Part shown: positions 36,003 through 49,400 of the stretch, one piece after another | How the letters are laid out: every line of letters begins with the position of its first letter | Numbering within the stretch: the first letter of the stretch is position 1 | From: Aplysia californica | Lineage: Eukaryota; Mollusca; Gastropoda; Aplysiida; Aplysiidae | Assembly (NCBI RefSeq): GCF_000002075.1 | Contig: NW_004797363.1 | Coordinates: 136,097-200,096, forward strand | Reading direction: 5' to 3' | DNA: 64,000 bases | Notes under the pieces: generated by a model | What the model saw: only the letters and a program-made list of their open reading frames with translations | Told to the model about the DNA's origin: nothing | Databases searched by the model: none | Translations under genes and position numbers: made by a program

Positions 36003-36810
36003 AGGAATTAATAAGCCCTATTTCCTTTGTTCTGGTGCAAGTTGTCTACAAGGGACATGTATTTTGTAGACATATTTTCTTTGGTATAAGAACTAGACTG
36101 AAAATTAAACGAATTTGAAAGAACAGTAGTGCTCTCTGGTAAAATAAAGTAAAACAAAATAACACTTACAAGAGAATCTTTAGTAATAACAGGCTACACA
36201 AAATGCTTTGTGCTTTTATAAGTACACCATCACCAATATACTTACAATAATAATAGGCCTGCAGTGCATAGGCCTACCCACTAGCACACACTTTCACATA
36301 TGAGTGCATGCAGACGCGCACATACACATGGAATTGTAATATAATTATGTGTACTTTTCATAGACAACAGCTGCAAATAGAACTTCATCATCTTTTTTCT
36401 TTTAAGTTTTTTAAAATACATACGTATATTTCAGAAACTTACAATCACTCTTGACTTAGCTTTAAAATAATACGTACATATAATATACCGTTTTTGATAG
36501 GCCATACACAATGTATTCCCATTAAATGTAGCTGCGTTTTCAAAACAACCCTCCTTTAGGCCTAGAGTCAAAGTAATAATATTCTTTTTTTGTTTGTTTT
36601 TTCTTCACTAACATACTGCCAGCAGTATGCATAGATACAGGTCCTAGAATCTAGATATTTTTATAAACCATTGGGTGGGGCTGCTCTGGTTGGTAGGCCT
36701 ACTATTTTCTTGGGAGCTTCGTTGTTAGTTATTGATTTCCTCAATTTGATTATCCATAAATATAGACGCTATCCATATTGTAGTTGACCTCGTTTTCACT
36801 GGAAGCCACT

Positions 36811-37012
36811 ATGGCTGCACTTCCTTCAAAGTCGAGACGCAAACATTCAATGTTCTTATTATTGTAGAATGCAACGGTCGCACGTGCGGACTGTGATTTA
36901 TTTCTCCCGATTGTGCCATGGAGCAAGAGGAATTTGTGCCCGGTGCTTATTTATGCAACAACAAAATACCGGGGACAACTGCGGAACATATTCATCAAAT
37001 GGAAATTTTTGA
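36811..37012 (+). promoter_or_regulatory. Two upstream ORFs before and across the STK11 start
   Basis: uORF1 is 36811-36867 (18 codons plus TAG). uORF2 is 36869-37012 (47 codons plus TGA), in the +1 frame relative to LKB1, and it overlaps the first 95 nt of the coding sequence. If the transcript starts upstream of 36811, scanning ribosomes would meet both before ATG 36918. The transcription start cannot be seen, so their presence in the mRNA is inference. Confidence 0.5.
36879..36888. promoter_or_regulatory. Palindromic E-box just upstream of STK11 ATG
   Basis: CGCACGTGCG is a perfect 10-bp palindrome centred on the E-box CACGTG, 29 bp before the STK11 start codon. Such sites bind bHLH-ZIP factors (Myc/Max, USF, TFE families). 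It lies inside uORF2, so it may be in the 5' UTR rather than the promoter proper. Binding is inference. Confidence 0.35.
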
Positions 37013-40000
37013 CGATGATGGGGATTTGATAATTCACCGGGTGGACTCGGATCAAGTTGTTTACAGGCCTCACAGGAATAAAGTCAAGTTAATAGGAAAA
37101 TACTTGATGGGAGATGTTCTAGGGGAGGGTTCATATGGCAAGGTGAAAGAACTGTTGGATACTGAAACACTCTGTAGAAGAGCTGTTAAAATTTTAAAGA
37201 AAAGAAAGCTGCGAAAGATACCCAATGGAGATCAAAATGTGCAAAGGTTGGTGTGTATGCTGCTGATGCTATTAGTACTATTACTATTATTATAAAAAGT
37301 AGAATCTAGCAGAAGAGACGGGTCCGAAGAGACAGATCTAGAATCTAGACTAGATCTAGATCTAGATCTAGAGCTGGAATCTAGATCTAGATGTAGACTA
37401 GATCTAGATCTCTATTCAAAGACGATGCATGTCAGTAACTTCAAAGGAAGGACTTCCGTAACGAGCGACCACCCAACAAACACAATTTAAATAAAGAAAA
37501 GACAAAGAGGAGACCTTCTAGCCTTCTCTAACCCAAACCCTACCCCTATCCCTCTAGATCTATACTACTTTTCTACTGTCTCATAGTGGTCGCAGGGAAG
37601 ATTGAAGAATACCGGACCACTCGTACATTATTGCGCGAGAAAGTGGGGTAGGTGGGGCGGGTGGAGGAGGGGAGTGGGGGGGTTGATGGGGGTCTCCCCC
37701 CTGACAAAATTTTAATGAATAGATCTACCGGTCTGAGATTCTCCATTGAAAGATATTAAAAACGGGAACATTATGAATTCCTAAAGTTGAGACATAGGGC
37801 ATAGGGCCTATAGATCTAGTCAAAGTCAGTCCGCTGGTCCGGTATTTTTCAATCTTACCATGGTCGCAGGTTATGGAAACATGAAGCTACAGCGAGCACC
37901 AAGCACATCTCTGTGATTGGCCCTAATATAGTAGATTAACGTATTTCCGCCATCTATATTTTTTGTCGTCTTCCTGGGCTTCCCTCGCCAGTTGACTAGC
38001 TCTATATCTCACCGTGGCACTCTCGCTTTGTTGCTTAGCGCATGATGGTCTACATCATTAAGTTTAATTTCCGACTGCTTGGGCTTGTATGTGTTTGTGT
38101 GTGTGTGTGTGTACAACTTTGAGGAGAAAGTAAATTTATGGAACAAGAATTGGTGTGATTGTAAATTATAAAAATACATAAATCAATTTTTTTTAAACCA
38201 ACAAACACCGCAAGATCTAGTCAATGGTTACTGGCGAGGGAAACCCAACCCTTAAATTTACTTTCTCCTCTAATTTGTACACACAGCCCAGTCGGCGATG
38301 AAACCTAGTGACGTAGCCCATCGCGCGCTAAATGGCAAAGCGGGCCCGGCCCGCCACGGTGAGATCTAGTCAACTGGTGAGGGAAGCTCCGGAAGATGAC
38401 AAAAATAGATGGCGGAATATATCATTATTGTCATCTATATTTGGGCCAATCACAGTGGTGTTACGTGCTCGCTGCAGTGTTAAAATGGAAGTCCTCCCTT
38501 CTCCAAATGGTCCAAAGGATCCACACAATTCAGTTTCACTTCTAAGCCCTAAGCTTAGCACAGAGAAGGCTCTCTGCTGGACCTAGCCGCCTAATGATTA
38601 TAGTTTAACCCTGGTCCTGCGGGGGTCGGGTTTATGTTGCCCGATAAGCCTATTTCGGCACCTCTCCTTCGTTCCGGTCCTGTGTCAGTCCGGCTGCACT
38701 GAGTATCATCCCCGTTCCGCTCGGGTCCCACATTGGACCCACTTTCACGCACTGCTTGAGTTTGTGTGCGTTTGTGGCTTACTTCTAGAACCGCCTGCGT
38801 TTGTTCGTAACCAAGGCGTACGTTTCATTCGAAACACACCAAGTTGGTAGCTCTAGATGTCTGTGCAATGAAATTAGAACAAATTGACCCACTTAGACAT
38901 CATGAGGAGCTCGAAAGGATAGTCAGGAAACAAGACTTTCATTTTTCTATACAATGTGACCAATATCTTTCAAATGAGCTTGATTTTGTATAAAATGATA
39001 CTACCTCTACAGACCTAATAAAAATAAGCTTATTTGATACATTGATACTTTTGAATACAGTGGATGTCGCATTCAACGAGGTCACATTCAACGAGAAGTC
39101 GGCTCCAACGAGGCAGTCCTTAATCCCCAATTTTTTCCTCTATCTCTTTGTAAATGTACATCAGCTCCAACAAGATTACTAACGGACCAAAGTCGCTTTC
39201 AACGAGGTCACGATAACCAAATAAAAGCAATAGCGGCCCCAAAAGCGAAGAATTTTTCTCTTTTCTCTCAGTCTCACGCGAGGCACAAGGCCCATCCTCG
39301 ATTCCTAACACATTGTATTGCTAAACCTAGTGTGCCTCCTAATATGAGCCTCAAAGCAAAGAGGATGTGCGGGGGTTAGCCTTCTATGGGAGGGGTGGGT
39401 GGGGTGGGGACGCGATGCGGACTGTGTGAAACTGGATGAACTCTGAATGGGTAGGTCTATATCGAGACATTCATCTTAAAAAATTTTCTTTTCTTTCCCT
39501 GATCAGAAAATCCATTCTCCCTCCTTTGCTTTATGTAGATCTAGGCCTAGATGTGAGAGGGTATGTTTCCACACTAGAAGTGTTACGGAAAAATAAATTT
39601 TAAAATGCAAAAATGACAGTCAGGACACAGCTCAAACACCTGTCAGTGATGCTGTTTGAGATTTTCGTCATCAGGGGGGACAACTGTTTTAATTGTACTG
39701 GTACATCGTGTAACATAATAACTTGTCTCTTTTTTGTTCTACTTAGCCTTATTCATGTTCAGCGAGAGGTCAGATCCAACGAGGACAACTAGCCGGTCTG
39801 GGCAACCTCGTTGAATGCGACACCCACTCTACCATTTTTATTTTAAGTACCTCGGAAGTAAATTCACAGAGGAGATCCGAAGGAAATATTATAAATGCAA
39901 GAAATTGCAAGATATTTTTTCCGTCGTTGGTCCCAGCAAAATTTTGAATTTTATGAAGGCCTTTATGGCAAATTGTAAAATGAAAACGTACTATTTAAAA

Positions 40001-43000
40001 TTTTTATTGTTACTTAAAAGATTAAAAGAGTTGTTTTAAATCACATAATTTACACTGAATTTTAATATTTTAACATTTTAGCATTTTAGAATCAATTAGT
40101 TAACCAATCGTGCAACAAACTTTTGCGAAAGTAAACAACTTGTGTTTCGCGCGCTCATATGACCTTAGCAGTTGCGAGTGCCGTAAAACCCTATACTAAT
40201 AATAATAATAATACAGAGGAGAGAAATTGAAACACGAGTACAAAAAGCCATAATGTTAGTTACTAGCTTACTCCACTACTGAAACATCTTAACACCCCCA
40301 TGACAACAAAACTCAAAATAATCAACACCGTATTCATCCCATCACATCACATATCAATGCCAAACATGGACCACGAACAAGACATTGGAGCAAAGAATTA
40401 CAACTTGTGAAATGCGTTGTCTTAGGAAAGCGGTAAACAAGACCAGGCGAGGCGAAATTAGCAACTCAATAATCAGAGAAATGGTGGGCACAAATGATGT
40501 CATGCATCACATGTACATCCAATATCAAAGAATCAAATGGTTCGGACATCTCATGCGATTACTAACACACCATCCAGCACAACGTGCTTACATAAAAAAA
40601 AAATTCCAATGGCAACAAGGCTAGAGGGGAACCGAGAAAGACCTGGATAGATGGAGTCAGGGAAACACTAACAACTCGTGGCATCTCCATTACCCAAGCT
40701 CTCTGGCTGGTGGGAGAGAGCATGTCTCTTTCTTCCCGTGACACCGAACAGGGTATTAGCGGCGGATAGAAGTAAATTTGAATACCATTGCGCAGGTGAA
40801 AAGAACAATTTGAGAACAAAACATTCGGAAATTGACCTACCTTTCTAACCCCATTGAATAACAACAAGAGCGTCTAAAAAAGTATTCAAATGGGCATAAA
40901 ACTACTCGTAATGTCTTATCAGCTTATGAAAGGGGGTTATTCATGTGTTCGTAACACTTTATAAATAGAAAGCTATAAAAGATAAAGCGTTATTTTCATA
41001 ATCGATTAACACACTCCCACGCTATTCATGGTGAAAACACACGTTTCCAGGTCTGCTCGCTGTACACCAACAGTACACGTTGAGTGACACCGGCGGCCTA
41101 CCCGGAAGTCCAACGTAATAGATTGCTGATAAGATTCACATCTCAGCACAAGATGCAGGACAAAAGTTAAGGCTGTTCTTATTCCCAATCGATGTTGGGA
41201 ATAACTACATATTTCTTATATATTTGCCTATTCCCAACCAGTGTTGGGAACTATTAAACACAGTCTGTACTGATAGTTCAGTCGTAATGTTGTATTATAT
41301 TGGCGTGCACGTTGAAAAGTAAACAATGTGTTCATGCAATCCGTCGAGGAAAAAATGAAGTGTGCTGAACACTGGCCTGATGGTGAAAAAAAAAAAGACT
41401 TTTTAATGTCAGACAGTGTGAACTTCATTCATGCCTGATTGGTGATTGGTTTAGATATTATAAGTCCATCTTCTTATTTTATGACTTCACTCCCCCTACA
41501 CCCACAATCCTCCCCCTAGATTTGTAAACCAGTCCTGGCACTAACTTCACTATGCTGACATCAAGCGAGGAAGCTACCAGAATACCAATTTTTAAGTCTG
41601 CTGTTTGACCTGGCCCGGGTTCGAACCCGCGACCTTATTCACCAAACACAAAAAGAAGCATCATGTGTGTGTGTGTGTATGGAAAATTTATGATAATAAT
41701 AATCATAATAATATTGTTAGACAAAACTTATTCAGAGTGCTCTCGTGGTCTAGAGGTTAAGGTGTTTGCCTTTCATTCAATAGGTCCCGAGTTTGAATCC
41801 GGATAGCAACAGGAAATTTTTCTTCTCTAAGAAAATTGTCTCCTTTCACGACCTTTCCTGTTCTCTAGCAATGTTCTGTCATCTGCTTTCGTCTCCACTT
41901 TTTGCCCCCCCCCCCCTCACTTCCTTTGCCTCATCCTCTGGAATCCTGAATCTTTTTGCAGCCTTTCTACTGCTTCTCCTTGGCTCCTTCTTACTGCTGT
42001 CTTTTAGCCACACCCCTGATCTTATGGTAGGTAAGATCTACTCCTGGCCTTCTCGGACAAGGGCGAAAAATCTTGGTCTCGTGTGCAAGTTAAAGATCCC
42101 TTGGTGGTCCAAATTCGATGAGTAGGCTTCGGCCGCCAAGGGGCAAAATTCTAAATTTCCTACCAAATGAAAAATGTTTAATGTGTCCCACGTGCTCATA
42201 TGAGCTTATTCAGTTGTGATGGTCGTAAAAACACTTACCAAAATTTTGTTATTAATTTAAGCTTTCAACTCCCTCTGACGAAGTATAGGCCTAGCTAAAG
42301 AGGGCGCACGCTGCGAATCAGACGGGTCACGTGACTACGTAAAGTCTCTCTGTATTGGTCTCTAGGCTAGCCTAAAAAAACATCGTTTGGGAATAGACAA
42401 ATTCTTCTATTCCCAACACTGACAAATTCTACTCTATTCCCAACGCCGGATAGGAATAGACTATTCATTAGTTTAATTAATACATAGATCTATAGCATGT
42501 TGTCTTTTATACAATTGAACCTACCATGACAGCCACCTGTACAAACAGCCACTTTCCTTTCCCCCCTTGCAGTGTTTCTATTAATATAATTTCTTATTTC
42601 ACTGTGTAAAACGGTCATCTCCCAATGCGGGTGTGGCCACCATATATTTTATCAATTAACATCAAAGGATACCTGTCTTAGATGACCACACAAATCAGGG
42701 TTCTCATTGTCCGATGTTTTGTATTGGCCCCTGTCGCTTTGGACGAGCCATCATATAATGATCAATAATCCAATAACATGTCATTATTGTTAGTACCTCC
42801 AACTGATTAAGGTGCATGGAACTTGTGACAAATGCGTCGCTTGTTTTCTAAGTTGCCTCCCCTCCTCCCATTTTTCAAAAGAAAAAATAACATTCTAATT
42901 AGTTTCACAGCAGTCCTAAGCCTGCAACCACCTCCGGGTGGGACCTCAGAAGGAATGGTTTGTTTTCATTATGATCCCTTCTGCCTAAAATGGCCACCTG

Positions 43001-46000
43001 TCTTACAACCACTTTTCTCCTTGACAATAGGTAGATGTCTTACACAGAGGTTCACCTGTACTTTCAAGTAGTCTCAGATTTTTGCTTGACTAATTACGCA
43101 TGATCCATTACCAAAACTTACCCTGATATGTAAGGTAGATCTTTTGTAATTTCTTCTATGAGCCAATGTACTTTTGTGTAATTTAATCTCTTTGTCTCCA
43201 TGTGCAAGTTGCATAATTCAAACTCAAACTAGCCCTAGCATGGGATTCATATATCAGATCAATAGAAGCTGGGTGTGTAAGACTTTTTACAATGCCAACT
43301 ATGAAGTTTGATTTTTGAGGGAGTCATAATTACTCAATTATGCATTCACCCAAAAAAGAAATACTATGATGATGCATGTTTTCCACATTTCAATTTTCAA
43401 ATTCATTTGCTGAAGTATTAATTTTTTGGTGCGACTTTTCCACTTCTCTTTGTTATATTTATACTAAATTTTGATGAGAAATTTATGTTGGCCTGTTTTG
43501 AAAAGCTTTAATACTGTTATATTCTGACTTGACAGTTTTTCTTTCCATTTTTTGTAAGTCATAATTTAGGTCTTGTTTTCATTCGAGAAGTTTAAATTAT
43601 TTTGCCATGTATGAGCACAGCTTTCTTTTAATTCATTTATAATTCACATATTTCTTCGCCTGGACATTTACAGAGAAATCCAGCTACTAAAGCGACTGAG
43701 GCATCGTAATGTCATACGCCTATTTGAAGTGATGCACAATGAGGAAAAAGAGAAAATGTGAGTGTCTGTGCATCTTTGTGTTCTATAAGTTATTGTCATT
43801 TTAAAAAATTGTAACTTTTGAAAGATGGGGGTGTTCTTGAAGAAACATGTTTCTAAGACTAATGTAATGATACAGAATAATCTCTGTCTGTACTGTGCTT
43901 AGGAGGACTTGTGAAGGGTACATTTGTACTTTATTCAAGACCCTGTTGAGAAATCTTAACAATTTTCCTTTCCGAATCCTTACTATTGTCATTTTCCCTC
44001 TACTTCTTTTGTATGTTTGTCACACTCTTGTGACCCACTATTACTGGGGTGCCTTGATAGTAAAAGCAGACTTTGTGTTGTTGAAGCTAGAGAGGTGAGC
44101 AAAGTAAGTCTGATTCCCTGTAAGGACTTCTCTGTTGACATCCACCCCTTGGCGCTCATATGACTTTATTGCAAGCGCTGTAAAACCTCTACTAAAACTA
44201 AAAAACAATTTTAGCTTTCCTTGATGCTTGGTAGGAACATGTAACCCATTATTTTCTCACACTTCTTCCCCCCCCCCCCCCCCAGCCAATTTCCTTTATG
44301 GAGTTTATGATGCTTTATTAATTAACATTAACATCAAATAGAGTCAATATCACAATTAATGAAGCCCTTCAAAAGGCTGTTTCCAGGGCATATATGATAA
44401 TGTACCTTTTGTACTATGATTCTGTTGGCTTGGACATGTGTGAGAGATGGAGGAGGAAGGTTTTTTCCCCAAGATTGTCCTTACGGGACATTTAGCCCCA
44501 AGTTGAAGATCCAGAAAATGATCATAGTTTTGTTTTATGCACATCTAGAAAAAGGACAGTGCAATGGAAAATAGACATCAAGACATGGAGAGAATTTTAT
44601 TTAGGAACAAGAAAGAGAAATCTCTGATGCAGGTTAAAAATAGATTTTTCTGGCAGAGTAAGGTTTTAGAGAGGCTTCAGATGTCAAAAGAAAGATACAG
44701 GAAAGAAAAAGAGGAACTACTCTGAACTGTGGTTTTTACAATAAAGTCTCTGGTGGAGACTTCCGCTCCAACTCCAATATTGGGTTTCAATGCTACATAA
44801 TTAGGCGGTGCAGCCCAACATTACAGACCTAGACCGTTTCATCCATGGTCTCTAAGAATCCATATAGTAGCCAAAGGTGATGATGATAATTCTTACTTTG
44901 ATATTAGATGGTGCAATATTTGGTGTAAAGATTCTGAGGTTTACTCAATTGTTACCAGAACGAACATCACCTTGTGTAATTGCGTATAAATGCTTTAAAA
45001 GAGATTATTGTACAATCTTGTTTTATCTCGCTGTGAAAAGGTATAAAAGTGTCCATTTTTAACACTTTAGTCAATGAGAATTCTGTGAATGTACAAAACT
45101 TGACATACTTTTTTAAAAGTAAATCGAATTGAGGTGGCAGGTCTGGTTAGCTCAAAATAAAAAAAATTGTATCTACCAGTTTTACGAATTTAGTTAGACT
45201 CAGTGCCAAATGATCTGAGGTGTTATTCTTGAAATACACAACTTGTCCTAGGGACAGCAGCTGTCTGAAGTTAAACACTCATCTTTAAATTCCTAAAACC
45301 TCAAAACACTAATTTACTTGATATTTTACTTTGTAAGATGGGAATGGAAATGGAGGATCTGCATTGAGGCATGAGGGTCACTATAATTTTTATTTGTATA
45401 TTTTTACGGATGTAGCATGAGTCTTTGAATTTCATGATGCAAGAAATTGTTGAAAATACCCCCCACCCCCACCCCCAACCTTATGTTATTGCTCTTTCAC
45501 CCTGTCATATTTATAACAAAAAATAAGTGACTAGCGTATTACCCACAATAATGGGTAATGAGCAGTCCCTGTGCCTTATTTCAAGTCTCCAGGGCATGTA
45601 ATTGAGATTGTAGGATATTCATGGCATACTGTCCTTGAAAAACACAATTCAGAGAAAATGGCTGTCAAAGTCGAAAATACAACAGATTCAGTACTTAGAC
45701 ACATTCTTGTGGAATTCAATGGAACAAAAACTTCTTCTAAAACAATATTTTGATCTAATTTTCAGTCAATGACTCAACACAATGTTTTCCTTTCTCCCGT
45801 TATTGAATTTGTTTTTACAATTTTTTTCTCGCCCTTCTTAATCACCTAATCTTTTTTTTTTTAAAGGATGTTTCATTACATGTTAATTGTGGATAAAAAT
45901 GTGGGAAATTAATTCGCCTGTAAAAACAAGTTAATATAATGTTTGCTGGCATATGCTCATATTGTATCCGGTGTTGTATTTTTAGTTTCTCTTCTTCATT

Positions 46001-46388
46001 TTCATTCGTCAGGTACATGATTATGGAGTATTGTGCAAGTGAACTGCAAGAAATGTTAGAGAGTGTGCCTGAGAAAAAATTTCCAATCTGGCAAGCTCAT
46101 GGGTAAGTAAGTGACTGTTTGTGTTACAATAACAATCGACTGTTGTTTCCCTTTCTTCTTTGGGAGAATGTGAGAGTATTTTATATAAAAATACATTTGT
46201 TTGTGGCTTCAAGCAGGCGGGCAGGTGGGACTTTTTACTGAAAACTGGGTGAAATTATCGTTTTTGAGGTTTTTGCACTATTGAATACCGTGTCTAGATA
46301 CCGAATCCAGTATGTACTTTGCTGAAATACGTTTATTTCTAGGGAAAAAACCCCCATTTAATTACCCCCCCCCCACACACATGCACGC

Positions 46389-46448
<60 letters not shown>

Positions 46449-49400
46449 CAGCACTCCCTTTTTGCCCCGAAAAAAATCACAGTGCAAGCTGTTCTTTTTG
46501 GTTACAGACACAGCTTCTCCTGCATTTCCTACACAGGCATGTCACATATCATTTTAAAGGTTGTTATGAGTGAAAGTTTGTTAATAACAGAGATTTAGAA
46601 CTTTATCTTCTAATCTTTAACAAGGATTTGTGAAAAATGGAAAGAATAACCATTTCCAAGTGATTATGTTAATCATTTAGCTGAAACACTTCTAAATAAT
46701 ATGTGTGAGAATGCATAGTAGCTAAATTTGTTAAAATGGAAACTGTTTATTCCTGTGAATTGAGACAAATTTTCATGTGAAACCCTCTCTGTAACATTCC
46801 AAATGAATGGAAATCGTATTGCCTTTCCAAGGAAAGTCGAAGGGCATGAGTATTGCTGCCGTAGAAAATTGACAATTTTGTATTTTCACAAAACAAATCT
46901 GTTTGTATATTTTGTTTTAAAGAATGAGAACACATCATGTGCTTGTTATGTTTAGTTGCTATAGCAGTCCCAATGTATTTTGTCTTAGCTTTGATCTTCG
47001 TCCAGTTGTCACATGTGTGGGGTATCATGGTGAAATCAGGTGTTCATCAAAATAAAATGAAGAAAAAAACATTTTTTGCCCATTGGCAATTTTTATTGAT
47101 TTTTCTTTTTTAGGCTCAACACCTTTTATGTCCATTTTACACATTTCTGGGTGGCTTATACTGAAAAATGTTGATCAAAGGTTTTAAAAATGGAAATTTG
47201 CAGCTTTCAAAGACTCTCAAGCTTTGGAAGTCACCAAACTTTGGTGGCCATTTTCTCGCTAATTTTACCTCCACTACCCAGGCGTCCCCCACCTCCTTCA
47301 GTTGCATATATTTCGACTTCTTCTCAAGATAGATCAGGGTTTTTTTTCATCAAAAGCAAAGCAAATGAACAAGCTTTATGATGGTACTAATAACTCCACA
47401 TGGCCAAAAATGATTAATGATTTCCTGATTCCACTGCGTCGTGACACATAGGTCTTGTTCTTTGTCTCAGTGGCTAGCTTAAATAAGGCTAGGCAAATAA
47501 AAGGTTCTAAAATTTAGAACCTGTCATTTGCCTAGCCTTTTATGAAATCTCTCTCATTGTATGTTATTGTTGTATGTTTTTCTTCTTTTTTTATTGAGAT
47601 TCTCATCTGTGCAAACCTCTGATGGCTTTTATCTCTCTATTAAAATCCTACCATTATTATTTCCTCACCCCCACAGCCCCATGCTGCCATTCTTTAGGTA
47701 TTTATGGCCTGGATTTTCAGTGCTTGGCTTCTTCCTGTGTGACTTAGTATTCATTTGTACTTATTTATGTAATATAATATATAAAATAATGTTTTGGTCT
47801 TGATTTAAAAAAAATTTTTAATTTTTTTTTCTGACAGAAGAAATAACAACCTTTTTGCCTCTGTTTCTTCCCAGTTAAGATTGCGGTTCTTGTGTATCGA
47901 GCTTGGATTTTTTTTTAGCAATAGAAGGTGACTTGTCATCTGTGGGTGCATTAGTGTTAAAAATATCTGGATTTATTTGTTTAGTTTATATTTCTGTTTT
48001 TGTGGATGGTCATTATAAACTACAATGTGACAAATTTGAGTTTTGAATCGTTTGCTTTTGATGCATCCTCAGCTATTTCCGCCAGCTAATAGATGGCCTT
48101 GAGTACCTACACAGCAATGGCATTGTGCACAAAGATATTAAACCTGGGAACCTTCTGGTCACCAATGATGAGACACTCAAAATTACAGATCTTGGCGTGG
48201 CAGAGGTAATAAAAGCTGATGGGACTCATAGGTTATTGTGTTTTCCGTGTTCTGTTTGGTCCTATACAAACTTTTTAGAGTTCAAGGACTTTACCTACAG
48301 GACCTGTCTTTTTTTCTGTCATTAGGTTGGGGTTTTCAGCAAATTCATGTAATAGACTTTGAATCAATACAGAATGTACTTATTAAATGCTTAATGATTA
48401 CTGCTGGTTTGATGTCAAAATTTAAACAATAATCTGTGTGAATGTCAGGAGAAAGGTGCAGTTGTTCCTACTGACAAAAACTGAATCCCATCAAAAAATG
48501 ATTCTTTAGCCATTTATCTACCAATGTTTACAAGAATTTGTGTTTATTTTACTCAAAAATAAATACAGTCAAACTTGCCCTGACGGACACCTCTATAAGA
48601 CGGCCACCCGTACAAACGGACACTTTCCATTTCCCCCCTTGCGTTTTTTCTGTATAATTTAACTGTATAAAACGGTCACCTGTCCAACGCGGCCGCGGCA
48701 CCATATTTTAACACACAACTCCTATCACACTAAACAATAACACCTGTCTAAGACGGCCACCTTAGTGACTCCATTACGTTTTGTCATACATGGTGCATTG
48801 GCCCCAGGCGTTGTGGGCGAGCCGTCATAATTCAATCACCTGTCGTTGTTGTTAGGTAGTCACTCCAACCGATCACGTTGTGTAGGCCCCTCCCACTGTT
48901 GACCAATAGCTACCAATTTTCAGCTGCTGGTGAGGCAAGCGTGTGATCCCTCATAACCCATAAGCCCTGCCCAAAACTCACACGCAAATCGTAAGTGAGA
49001 TGAGTGGTCACTGTTTACCCAGTCTGTAACATAGTAACAAAGGACGTCAACATGAACTTGTGACAGAAGCGTCGCTCGTTCTCCGAGTGGTGGCGACCCA
49101 TGTGCATGTTTTAACGTGGCACTCGGTCTTCCTCGTCTGATACATTTCATTTTATTGTCACCCTTGTGCAAAATCAGCAACAAAATAAAAATGACAAACA
49201 AAATACAAACCACTACCACCACCACCAACAACATCAAAAACAACAACAATGCGGCTACTTTCGATTGGGACCTCAGAATATGGGAATGGTTTGTTTTCTT
49301 CATCTTGATCAGTCCTGCCTAAGACGGCCACCTGTCTTATACGGCCACTTTTCTCGTTGACAATGGGTGGCCGTCTTACACAGGTTTGACTGTATATTTC

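Larger units (their letters stand above)
33938..36917. other. Divergent intergenic region between CLPP and STK11
   Basis: About 3 kb separates the two divergent start codons and must hold both promoters and 5' UTRs. It contains no coding sequence I recognise. Contents: interlocked AGATCT/TCTAGA runs, an AAT-rich stretch (34147-34195), a (TAC)n tract (34240-34297), a lone SINE tail in reverse (34452-34506), a CT tract (35553-35598) and a long GA minisatellite (35783-35999). No convincing TATA box was identified. Confidence 0.6.

Noticed and set aside
41606-41640. GGGTTCGAACCC as a tRNA gene B-box
   Set aside because: No matching A-box or cloverleaf around it; most likely a fragment of a SINE head.
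42822-43058. Transposase coding region in the long pogo-like element
   Set aside because: Short frames only, with no DDE or helix-turn-helix pattern visible.
45571-45753. 60-codon + frame in STK11 intron 2
   Set aside because: Begins plausibly but has no similarity I recognise and no matching splice sites in phase with STK11.
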